Source of the DNA: Clostridia bacterium
GTDB taxonomy: Bacteria > Bacillota > Clostridia > Oscillospirales > CAG-382
Length of the DNA: 7,885 bases
Assembly: GCA_900757905.1 (NCBI GenBank)
Contig: CAAEPN010000068.1
Span: 1 to 7,885 of the forward strand
Direction: 5' to 3'
Shown piece after piece: positions 1 to 5,504 of this stretch (its first letter is position 1; every line of letters starts with the position of its first letter). The notes under the pieces are model-generated. The model worked only from the letters and a program-made list of their open reading frames with translations. It ran no database searches and was not told the DNA's origin. Position numbers and translations under genes: made by a program.

Positions 1-113
1 CACGGATTTTTCACCGATAGATTCGCGAGTGTCGAAAAGCGAAGCTTTTTGGCATGAGGCGCGAGCGCACGAATCTGTTTCCGTGTCGTAAAACGAAGTC
101 TTGCGACACGCTC
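1..113. repeat. Structured non-coding region with nested and tandem GAA-capped hairpins
   Basis: No coding frame is convincing here. Hairpin A (30-54) has an 11-bp stem including two G-T wobbles, capped by a GAA triloop at 41-43. Hairpin B (82-110) has a 13-position stem with one wobble and one A/C mismatch, also capped by GAA (95-97). Hairpin A is enclosed by AGATTCG (19-25) pairing CGAATCT (70-76), and this by CACGGA (1-6) pairing TCCGTG (80-85); the outermost stem would compete with hairpin B. The GTGTCG…AAAA…CGAAG core occurs at 29 and again at 83, so A and B look like diverged direct copies 54 nt apart. All three wobbles are G-T on the plus strand and would be C-A mismatches in a minus-strand RNA, which suggests the element is oriented along plus. 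The structure touches the window edge and may continue beyond it. Function is unknown. Confidence 0.55.
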
Positions 114-143
114 AAAGAGGATTGCTGACGCAATCCTCTTTTT
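114..143. terminator. Bidirectional-type terminator at the end of the decarboxylase operon
   Basis: A perfect 12-bp stem, 114-125 with 130-141, closes a TGAC loop and begins six bases past the stop codon of the last operon gene. In the minus direction only the three T that end the stem follow it, so termination of the operon would rest mainly on stem strength. In the plus direction the stem runs into five T (139-143), a better intrinsic terminator. This suggests a shared terminator between converging transcripts, though no plus-strand gene is visible in the window. Confidence 0.75.
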
Positions 144-147
144 GATA

Positions 148-1542
148 TCAGACGCTGGTAACTTTCTTTTCGTAATCGGTATTGGCGGCAAGACCGTATT
201 TATCGTTCTTGCGCTTTTCGAAAAACTTGATTGCTACCTGATCGAACAATGCGTAGGAAAGAACATCCTCGTCCTGTTCGATATATTCGGCAATTTCGCC
301 TCTCAGCTTTTCCAATTCCGGTTTGAGATTGTCAGCCGGACGGCAGGTGATCGGCTTTTCGTCGCCGATGATCTTCTTGCGGAATTCCTCCGAGATCGGC
401 ATCGGTGTTTTACCGTATTCGCCGCGGACAATGCCCTTGAATTCCTTGGTAACCATCTTATAGCGTTCGCCGGAAATGACGTTCATAACCGCCTGCGTAC
501 CGACGATCTGCGACGAAGGTGTAACAAGAGGCGGATATCCGACATCGGCACGAACCTTCGGCACTTCTTCAAGCACTTCGTTCAACTTATCCGACTTGCC
601 GGCGTTCTTTAACTGCGAAACAAGGTTGGACAGCATTCCGCCCGGAACCTGATAGATAAGCGCGTTTACGTCTACCTTCAGCACCTTCGGGTCTAGAAGT
701 CCGCTGTCGAGGTACTTCTGACGGAGACCAGCAAAGATCTTGGATGGTTTATCGAGCTTTTCAAGCGACAGGCCGGTATCGTATTCCGTGCCCTGCAAGG
801 TTGCGACAAGCGATTCCGTCGGCGGCTGGGACGTACCCATGGAAAGCGGAGCCATAGCCGTATCGACCACATCGACGCCGGCTTCGATCGCCTTTAAGAG
901 GGTCATGGAAGCAAGGCCTGCGGTATAGTGGGTATGCAGCTGGATCGGAACCTTTACAGTCTCCTTGAGCGCTTTGACAAGGTCATAGGCTTCATACGGC
1001 TTCAAGAGACCTGCCATATCCTTGATACAGATAGAATCTGCGCCCATTTCTTCGAGCTGCTTTGCGTATTTTGCATAGTAATCGTTGGTGTAAACGGGGC
1101 CGGTCGTATAGCTGAATGCCGCCTGAACGTGGCCGCCCTCTTTCTTGGTAGCCTTGATAGCGGTCTTTAAGTTACGCGGGTCGTTGAGCGCGTCGAAGAT
1201 ACGGATAATATCGATACCGTTGGCAATCGACTTCTGTACGAAGTATTCGACGACGTCATCGGCATAGTGGCGGTAACCTAAAATATTCTGACCGCGGAAC
1301 AGCATTTGCAGCTTGGTGTTCTTGACATGGCTGCGGATGGTGCGAAGTCTTTCCCACGGATCTTCATTCAAGAAACGAAGGCATGCGTCGAACGTCGCGC
1401 CGCCCCATGCTTCGAGAGAATGATAGCCGACGGCGTCGAGCATTTCGAGTGCCGGAAGCATTTCCTCGGTAGTCATACGGGTAGCAAGCAAGGACTGGTG
1501 CGCGTCACGCAAGACGGTTTCCGTAATTTTTACTTTTGGCAT
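148..1542 (-). CDS. oadA: 5S-type biotin-dependent carboxyltransferase (oxaloacetate decarboxylase alpha / pyruvate carboxylase subunit B-like)
   Basis: The 464-residue protein moves a carboxyl group between oxaloacetate/pyruvate and a biotin carrier. It has the HMGL-like TIM-barrel carboxyltransferase fold followed by the conserved C-terminal carboxyltransferase region. Visible motifs are RDAHQSL (residues 12-18, metal-binding Asp13), KDMAGL (174-179, the Lys that is carbamylated in the family) and LHTHYTAG (202-209, metal ligands His203 and His205). The PVYT-type and PGGMLSN segments (149-152, 300-306) are typical of OadA and PycB. It ends near residue 464 without the biotinyl domain found in Klebsiella-type OadA, so it must use a separate carrier, most simply the one encoded upstream in the same operon. 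The start ATG has AAGGA at 1551-1555, eight bases away. It is the last operon gene, set apart by a 98-nt structured gap. Oxaloacetate is the expected substrate; pyruvate carboxylation in reverse is the alternative. Confidence 0.92.
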   Translation of the reverse strand: MPKVKITETVLRDAHQSLLATRMTTEEMLPALEMLDAVGYHSLEAWGGATFDACLRFLNEDPWERLRTIRSHVKNTKLQMLFRGQNILGYRHYADDVVEYFVQKSIANGIDIIRIFDALNDPRNLKTAIKATKKEGGHVQAAFSYTTGPVYTNDYYAKYAKQLEEMGADSICIKDMAGLLKPYEAYDLVKALKETVKVPIQLHTHYTAGLASMTLLKAIEAGVDVVDTAMAPLSMGTSQPPTESLVATLQGTEYDTGLSLEKLDKPSKIFAGLRQKYLDSGLLDPKVLKVDVNALIYQVPGGMLSNLVSQLKNAGKSDKLNEVLEEVPKVRADVGYPPLVTPSSQIVGTQAVMNVISGERYKMVTKEFKGIVRGEYGKTPMPISEEFRKKIIGDEKPITCRPADNLKPELEKLRGEIAEYIEQDEDVLSYALFDQVAIKFFEKRKNDKYGLAANTDYEKKVTSV

Positions 1543-1550
1543 AGTATTCG

Positions 1551-1588
1551 TCCTTTCAATCGATAATCAATCGATAGGTAAATCGATA
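1551..1588 (-). repeat. Three AATCGATA repeats abutting the ribosome site of the 5S-type gene
   Basis: AATCGATA occurs at 1558-1565, 1569-1576 and 1581-1588 (start-to-start spacing 11 and 12 nt). Each copy contains the self-complementary ATCGAT. On the sense (minus) strand the last copy directly precedes GAAAGGA, whose AAGGA (1551-1555) is the ribosome site. The copies can pair with one another in more than one way. They could be a protein-binding array, a structural element or a slippage product; the sequence does not decide. Confidence 0.5.
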
Positions 1589-1592
1589 GACA

Positions 1593-1629
1593 CCGTGAAA
1601 GCATCGGCGAAAGGCCGAAGCTTTCGCGG
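1593..1629 (-). other. Long intercistronic hairpin between oadB and the 5S-type gene
   Basis: Ten outer pairs (1593-1602 with 1620-1629, one of them a T-G wobble on plus), an A/A mismatch and five inner pairs (1604-1608 with 1614-1618) close a GAAAG loop. It begins about 12 bases after the oadB stop in the transcribed direction. No T-run follows on the minus strand, so it is unlikely to be a strong terminator. A processing or mRNA-stability element that sets different levels for the last gene is plausible. The wobble becomes A/C in the operon mRNA, so pairing there is a little weaker. Confidence 0.55.
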
Positions 1630-1640
1630 CGGTTTTGGTA

Positions 1641-2852
1641 TTATAAGCGAATCATCGCAAGAAACACGCCTGCGGCAACGGCAGAACCGATAACTCCGGC
1701 AACGTTCGGACCCATGGCATGCATGAGAAGGAAGTTGGAGGGGTTCTCTTTCTGACCGACGACCTGCGAAACACGTGCTGCCATCGGGACAGCCGAAACG
1801 CCGGCAGAACCGATAAGCGGATTGATCTTGCCGCCGGTGACAAAACACATAAGCTGACCGATCATAAGGCCGCCAAAGGTGGCAAATGCAAATGCGCAAA
1901 GGCCGAGAACGATGATCATAATGGTTTCGGGTGCAAGGAACGAAGCGGCATCTGCCGTAACGCCGACCGAAACACCGAGGAAGATGGTAACGATGTTGCA
2001 GAGTTCATTCTGCGCGGTCTTGGAAAGACGGTCGGTAACACCGCAGACATTGAACAGGTTACCGAGCATCAAGAAGCCAACAAGAGGCGTTGCGTCCGGA
2101 AGAATGAGAGCGACGATAGCGGTAACGGCGATCGGGAAAATGATTTTCTCGGTCTTGGATACCGGACGGAGCGTTTCCATCTTGATCTGACGCTGTTTTT
2201 TGCTGGTGCAGAGCTTCATGATAGGCGGCTGGATGATCGGGATGAGCGCCATATACGAGTAAGCGGCAACGGCAATTGCACCTAAAAGCTGCGGTGCGAG
2301 CGTCTTGGTAACAAGAATAGCCGTCGGGCCGTCGGCGCCGCCGATGATACCGATAGAAGCAGCTTCTGACGGCGTAAAGCCGAGAAGAAGTGCGCCGACA
2401 AAGGCAACGTAGATACCGAACTGTGCGCCGGCACCCATGAGAAGCGATTTCGGGTTTGCGATAAGGGGCGTAAAGTCGGTCATTGCACCAACGGCGAGGA
2501 AGATAAGCGACGGATAGATACCCAGCTTAACGCCGAGGTACAGATAGTCCATAAGACCGCCATGCTGGCCGATCTCCGCCCAATTGATGACGCTTTCCGT
2601 GTTGATGAACCATTCTTTATGGAACAGCTCTGCGCCGGGCAGGTTTGCAAGAAGCATACCGAATGCGATCGGCAGAAGAAGAAGCGGTTCAAAGCCTTTG
2701 CCGATAGCAAGGTACATAAGTACGCCGACAATGACGTACATGATAAGCGTTTTGTAAAACTCAGGGTTGAAGGTCGTGGCCTGTTCCCCGATCGTATAAA
2801 TCATTTTATAGATACCGGTCGTTTGCCACAACTGGAACAAATTCTCAAGCAT
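1641..2852 (-). CDS. oadB: Sodium-translocating decarboxylase subunit beta (OadB/MmdB/GcdB family)
   Basis: This 403-residue polytopic membrane protein decarboxylates carboxybiotin on the carrier protein and couples the energy to Na+ export. The family-defining GGADGPTAI lies at residues 171-179; Asp174 corresponds to the conserved Asp implicated in Na+/proton coupling in the Klebsiella enzyme. GNLFNVCGVTDRL (264-276), NPLIGSAGVSAVPMAARV (344-361) and HAMGPNVAGVIGSAV (378-392) are the other hallmark segments, placed in and around the last transmembrane regions. Hydrophobic segments are spread over the whole chain, as expected for a protein with roughly nine or more membrane spans. Length matches the family. 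The ATG is preceded by GAGGT (2861-2865) at eight bases. It lies 29 nt behind the biotin carrier gene, consistent with translation from one message. The specificity of the complex is set by the carboxyltransferases, not by this subunit. Confidence 0.96.
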   Translation of the reverse strand: MLENLFQLWQTTGIYKMIYTIGEQATTFNPEFYKTLIMYVIVGVLMYLAIGKGFEPLLLLPIAFGMLLANLPGAELFHKEWFINTESVINWAEIGQHGGLMDYLYLGVKLGIYPSLIFLAVGAMTDFTPLIANPKSLLMGAGAQFGIYVAFVGALLLGFTPSEAASIGIIGGADGPTAILVTKTLAPQLLGAIAVAAYSYMALIPIIQPPIMKLCTSKKQRQIKMETLRPVSKTEKIIFPIAVTAIVALILPDATPLVGFLMLGNLFNVCGVTDRLSKTAQNELCNIVTIFLGVSVGVTADAASFLAPETIMIIVLGLCAFAFATFGGLMIGQLMCFVTGGKINPLIGSAGVSAVPMAARVSQVVGQKENPSNFLLMHAMGPNVAGVIGSAVAAGVFLAMIRL

Positions 2853-2881
2853 TTATAAGCACCTCTGTTTCCGCGACGCGC

Positions 2882-3289
2882 TTATGCAAGGGTAAAGAGC
2901 ACATCACCCGGAGCGACGGTAGCGCCCTTCTGTGCAGCGACAGAAGTAATCTTGCCGTCGCGCGGAGCAACGATTTCGTTTTCCATTTTCATTGCTTCGA
3001 GTACGCAAAGCGTTTCGCCGCTCTTGACGGCTGCGCCGACAGCGACATTTACGCTGAGGACGGTGCCGTTAAGCGGAGCTTCGATCTTTTCGCCTTCGCC
3101 GGAAGCAGCCGGTGCAGGTGCTGCAGCCGGTGCGGGAGCAGCGGCCGGAGCCGGAGCTGCAGGTGCTGCGACAGGCGCAGGAGCTGCCTTGGGAGCTGCA
3201 ACAGGGGCAGGAGCTGCCGCTGCGCCGAGTTCTTCAACAATAACATCGTAAACCGTTCCGTTTACGGTAACACTATACTGTTTAGCCAT
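2882..3289 (-). CDS. Biotin carboxyl carrier protein of the decarboxylase complex
   Basis: The 135-residue protein carries covalently bound biotin and shuttles CO2 between carboxyltransferase and the membrane subunit OadB. The N-terminal stretch (1-21, KQYSVTVNGTVYDVIVEE) is the short beta segment usual in MmdC/GcdC/1.3S-type carriers. Residues 23-63 form a flexible Ala/Pro linker. The biotinyl domain (about 67-135) contains EAMKMEN with the acceptor Lys101, 34 residues before the C-terminus, the usual spacing. Biotin must be attached in trans by a biotin ligase not encoded here. The ATG has AGGAG (3299-3303) nine bases upstream. It sits between the membrane anchor and OadB and is the only carrier in the operon, so it probably serves both carboxyltransferases. 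Its length and domain order fit carriers of Na+-pumping decarboxylases and the Propionibacterium transcarboxylase better than acetyl-CoA carboxylase BCCP. Confidence 0.95.
   Translation of the reverse strand: MAKQYSVTVNGTVYDVIVEELGAAAAPAPVAAPKAAPAPVAAPAAPAPAAAPAPAAAPAPAASGEGEKIEAPLNGTVLSVNVAVGAAVKSGETLCVLEAMKMENEIVAPRDGKITSVAAQKGATVAPGDVLFTLA
3101..3223 (-). repeat. Degenerate Ala/Pro-coding repeat (carrier linker)
   Basis: This GC-rich, short-period stretch of gcx/ccx codons encodes residues 23-63 of the biotin carrier, almost entirely Ala and Pro. It is an ordinary swinging-arm linker, but the repetitive DNA makes its length prone to change between strains and to misassembly. Confidence 0.85.
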
Positions 3290-3329
3290 TTTCTTATTCT
3301 CCTATCTTTCGGTTATACCGAACAAAAAC

Positions 3330-3713
3330 TTATTTTCTCTTTTTAAAGGATACGACGCGGAAACCGCCGACAGAACCGCTCTGGGAACGGAACGCCTCGA
3401 TAGCCGCCGTAATCGCCGCGATGATCTCGCTATCCGCAAGAGAGGGTTCGAGAACTGCGGCAGCCGCACCGCCATTCATCTCGATCTTCTGAACCGAGGA
3501 ATTGTTTACGGGCGCGGAAGAGCCGGATTTTTTCTTATTGTTGGGAATGGTATAGAAAAACAGCTTGAACAGCGTTAAAATACCCCACAACAGCGCAAGG
3601 ACAAAGAACACGACGCAAAAGCCGAACAGCGAGAGCGGAAGTCCGTAACTAAGAGCTTCGCCGGCGCTTTCAAAAGGCTTTGTGACATCGACTGCCAAAT
3701 TTTGTATCATCAT
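3330..3713 (-). CDS. oadG: OadG-family membrane subunit (gamma/delta type) of the Na+-pumping decarboxylase
   Basis: This small protein (127 residues from the chosen ATG) probably anchors the soluble carboxyltransferase and carrier to OadB. One strong transmembrane segment spans about residues 27-49 (LPLSLFGFCVVFFVLALLWG…), followed by a basic NNKKK stop-transfer patch and a soluble tail. The tail ends SEIIAAITAAIEAF…GFRVVSFKKRK, the form seen in clostridial OadG/MmdD proteins. Start choice: the frame opens with GTG GTG three codons upstream, but those codons form part of a GGTGGTGA sequence that resembles the Shine-Dalgarno consensus, so the ATG at 3713 (or the adjacent ATG at 3710) is preferred. 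It lies 27 nt behind the 12S-type gene. The family is weakly conserved, so assignment rests on the single membrane helix, the C-terminal motif and the location in the operon. Confidence 0.88.
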   Translation of the reverse strand: MMIQNLAVDVTKPFESAGEALSYGLPLSLFGFCVVFFVLALLWGILTLFKLFFYTIPNNKKKSGSSAPVNNSSVQKIEMNGGAAAAVLEPSLADSEIIAAITAAIEAFRSQSGSVGGFRVVSFKKRK

Positions 3714-3740
3714 TTTCACCACCAGATATTGACATATTCA

Positions 3741-5228
3741 TCAAAGCTTGATGAATTCGGATTTCATAGACAGCATTTCAAGTGCCGAAGCGACCTTGGC
3801 ACGAAGAAGCTCTGCCGGGATAATATCGTCGATCTGACCGGCATTTGCCGCAAGGATCGGCGTGGTATTGTAAAGCTCCCAATCCTCTTCAAGGCTCTTT
3901 CTCTTTTCAAGCGGAGTCTTGGAGCCGGCAAGCTTTTCCGACCACATCATAGCCACCGACGCAGACGGCTTCAATACGCCGATCTTTGCGCTGTCGAGTG
4001 CATAAACGAGGTCTGCGCCAAGCGATTTCGAACCCATGATCGTGTAAGCCGTGCCATAAGCGTCGCCGAGGTTAACGGTGATTACCGGAACAGTCGCACA
4101 GGCATAAGTCTTCGCGAGAGCTGCGGCAAGTTCAGCGATTCGGCCGCCGTTTGCTTCGCACTTTTCGCTGAAGCCGACCGTACCGACAAGGTTGAGAAGC
4201 GGTACGCCGAAGGAATCGCACAGAGCCGCGAAGTTTGCCGCCTTGCGCAGAGCGCCGCCGCAAAGCTTGCCTTCGTGTTCGGCAGGGTTGTTGGCGATAA
4301 TGCCGCACGGAAGTCCGTTGATAAAGGCAAAGGCTGTGACCATAGAGGAAGCCTTTCCGGCGGTCAGTTCTTTATAAGCGCCGCCGTCGGCAACCGACGC
4401 GATAACGGCGTGAACGTCATAATCCGCCTTTGCCGTGATCGAAGCGATTTCCGGCGTTGCGCGGTTGGGATCATCCTCCGCGCCGGCATAGACGTTTTTA
4501 TCGAGTTTATTGGAAGGAAGGTAGGCAAGGATCTGCTTTGCGCTTGCAATCGCTTCGTCGGGCGTTGCAGCCATATCCGCAACAAGTCCGTTTTCGAAAG
4601 CGCTTTCCGCGCTGCCGGCCTTTTTGTCTGCGCCATTAACGGCAAGAACGTTGGCAGGGGTGACCGAGAAGGATGCGTTATTGCAGATAACGGCAGCGTC
4701 TGCCATGGAGGCGATCACGGCGCCTGCGCCGACTGCGTCGCCGCAAATAACGGCAATCTGGGGAATTTTGCCCTTTACGGACGCTGCTTTCTTCATAACG
4801 CTTCCGTAACCGGCAAGCACGTCTACACCGTCGGTAACGGCTGCGCCGTGCGAGTCGAGCATGGAAACGACGGGAGCGCCGTTCTTGAGCGCCAACTCAT
4901 AAAGAGCTGCGATCTTTGCGGCAGCTGCTTTGGTAAAGACACCGCCTGCGCGCGATGCGTCCTGTGCGTAGGCAAAAACAAGTCTGCCGTCCACAGCGCC
5001 GTAGCCGCAGACAACGCCTTCATACTGAGCGGTGTCGCTTGTTCCGAGTTCGTTGGCATATGCTTTTACAAAAGCGCCGATTTCCGAGAAAGTGCCGTCG
5101 TCAAACAGAGTGTTCATGAGTTCATACGCGGTTTTTTTACCGTTTTTATGAAGCTCTGCCGCAGCGGATTTGTCAGAAAGCATTTTCTTTGCTTTGGCAA
5201 GCATATCGCTTCTTTTCTGTAAATCCAT
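3741..5228 (-). CDS. mmdA: Divergent 12S-type carboxyltransferase (MmdA/PccB-like acyl-CoA carboxyltransferase family)
   Basis: This 495-residue member of the two-lobed crotonase-fold carboxyltransferase family normally exchanges a carboxyl group between an acyl-CoA (methylmalonyl-, malonyl- or glutaconyl-CoA) and biotin. Recognisable landmarks are VVCGYGAVDGRLVFAYAQD (72-90), DGVDVLAGYG (133-142), GDAVGAGA (163-170), GIIANNP (309-315), FAALCDSFGVPLLNLV (333-348), AYGTAY (390-395) and SKSLGADLVYA (400-410). Several positions differ from the family consensus as I know it: SGGAR is SHGAA (126-130), PCAGGA is DAVGAG, DxPGF is GTVGF (349-353) and YGGAY is YGTAY. The start ATG has GGAGG (5236-5240) seven bases upstream; the same frame stays open further upstream, including an ATG at 5288. 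It is the first operon gene behind a strong promoter. The symbol reflects the family; true substrate specificity is unresolved, and methylmalonyl-CoA is only one candidate. Confidence 0.85.
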   Translation of the reverse strand: MDLQKRSDMLAKAKKMLSDKSAAAELHKNGKKTAYELMNTLFDDGTFSEIGAFVKAYANELGTSDTAQYEGVVCGYGAVDGRLVFAYAQDASRAGGVFTKAAAAKIAALYELALKNGAPVVSMLDSHGAAVTDGVDVLAGYGSVMKKAASVKGKIPQIAVICGDAVGAGAVIASMADAAVICNNASFSVTPANVLAVNGADKKAGSAESAFENGLVADMAATPDEAIASAKQILAYLPSNKLDKNVYAGAEDDPNRATPEIASITAKADYDVHAVIASVADGGAYKELTAGKASSMVTAFAFINGLPCGIIANNPAEHEGKLCGGALRKAANFAALCDSFGVPLLNLVGTVGFSEKCEANGGRIAELAAALAKTYACATVPVITVNLGDAYGTAYTIMGSKSLGADLVYALDSAKIGVLKPSASVAMMWSEKLAGSKTPLEKRKSLEEDWELYNTTPILAANAGQIDDIIPAELLRAKVASALEMLSMKSEFIKL

Positions 5229-5298
5229 AGGTTTACCTCCATATGTGAATTCAAATGGTAATAATAGTTGCTCCAACTTATCCCCCATTATAAAAATT

Positions 5299-5327
5299 AT
5301 TATATACCGCTTTTCCGGATTTTTCAA
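5299..5327 (-). promoter_or_regulatory. Sigma-A promoter of the decarboxylase operon
   Basis: On the minus strand TTGAAA (5322-5327) and an exact TATAAT (5299-5304) are separated by 17 bases. Transcription would start near 5290-5293, giving a leader of about 63 nt before the ATG at 5228. The spacer contains TCCGGAAAA at spacer positions 3-11, the same block and register as in the promoter at 6457-6485. A second TATAAT-like box at 5287-5292 has no matching -35. Confidence 0.85.
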
Positions 5328-5387
5328 GTAGTTTGACAAAAAAATAGCAAGGCAATTGTTAATTTTTCTCATTTTTTATAAACGCAA

Positions 5388-5413
5388 AACAAAAACGCCC
5401 ATTGTGGGCGTTT
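5388..5413 (-). terminator. Intrinsic terminator of the PHP-domain gene
   Basis: On the minus strand AAACGCCC (5406-5413) pairs with GGGCGTTT (5393-5400) around a five-base loop, followed by further T and then a T-rich tract. It lies about 90 bases past the PHP stop codon and upstream of the next promoter, so it separates the two transcription units. Confidence 0.85.
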
Positions 5414-5442
5414 CAGACTGTTGCAAAAGTCTATAAGGCTTT

Positions 5443-5457
5443 TCGGGCGAAGCCCGA
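5443..5457. repeat. GAA-capped mini-hairpin
   Basis: TCGGGC (5443-5448) and GCCCGA (5452-5457) close a GAA triloop, containing the 7-base GCGAAGC core, which is known to form an unusually stable DNA hairpin. No T-run follows in the minus direction. The rest of the 91-nt stretch from the PHP stop to the terminator holds nothing else I recognise, apart from a copy of TGAAAAATCCGGA at 5472-5484. Confidence 0.45.
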
Positions 5458-5504
5458 TTTCAATAAAAATCTGAAAAATCCGGAGACATGCGTCGCAGTT
5501 TTAA

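Noticed and set aside
19..110. Integron attC-like recombination site
   Set aside because: The imperfect palindromes lack the conserved attC core sites, and no integrase or cassette genes are present.
142..612. Plus-strand open frame at the left edge
   Set aside because: It is antisense to the C-terminal part of the 5S-type gene, starts inside the terminator region, and has no family resemblance.
1719..2285. Plus-strand open frame opposite oadB
   Set aside because: It is highly charged with low-complexity Asp/Asn/Arg/Lys composition, the mirror image of hydrophobic membrane codons; oadB is unambiguous.
3101..3223. Tandem repeat as a mobile or selfish element
   Set aside because: It is in frame and encodes the usual Ala/Pro linker of biotin carriers.
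3702..5222. Long plus-strand open frame (506 codons) opposite the 12S-type gene
   Set aside because: Its translation is rich in Cys, Arg and His with no recognisable domain, and it lies antisense to a clear family protein; it is a codon-bias shadow.
5229..5298. Riboswitch or attenuator in the operon leader
   Set aside because: The leader is only about 63 nt and shows no clear stem-loop or terminator/antiterminator pair.
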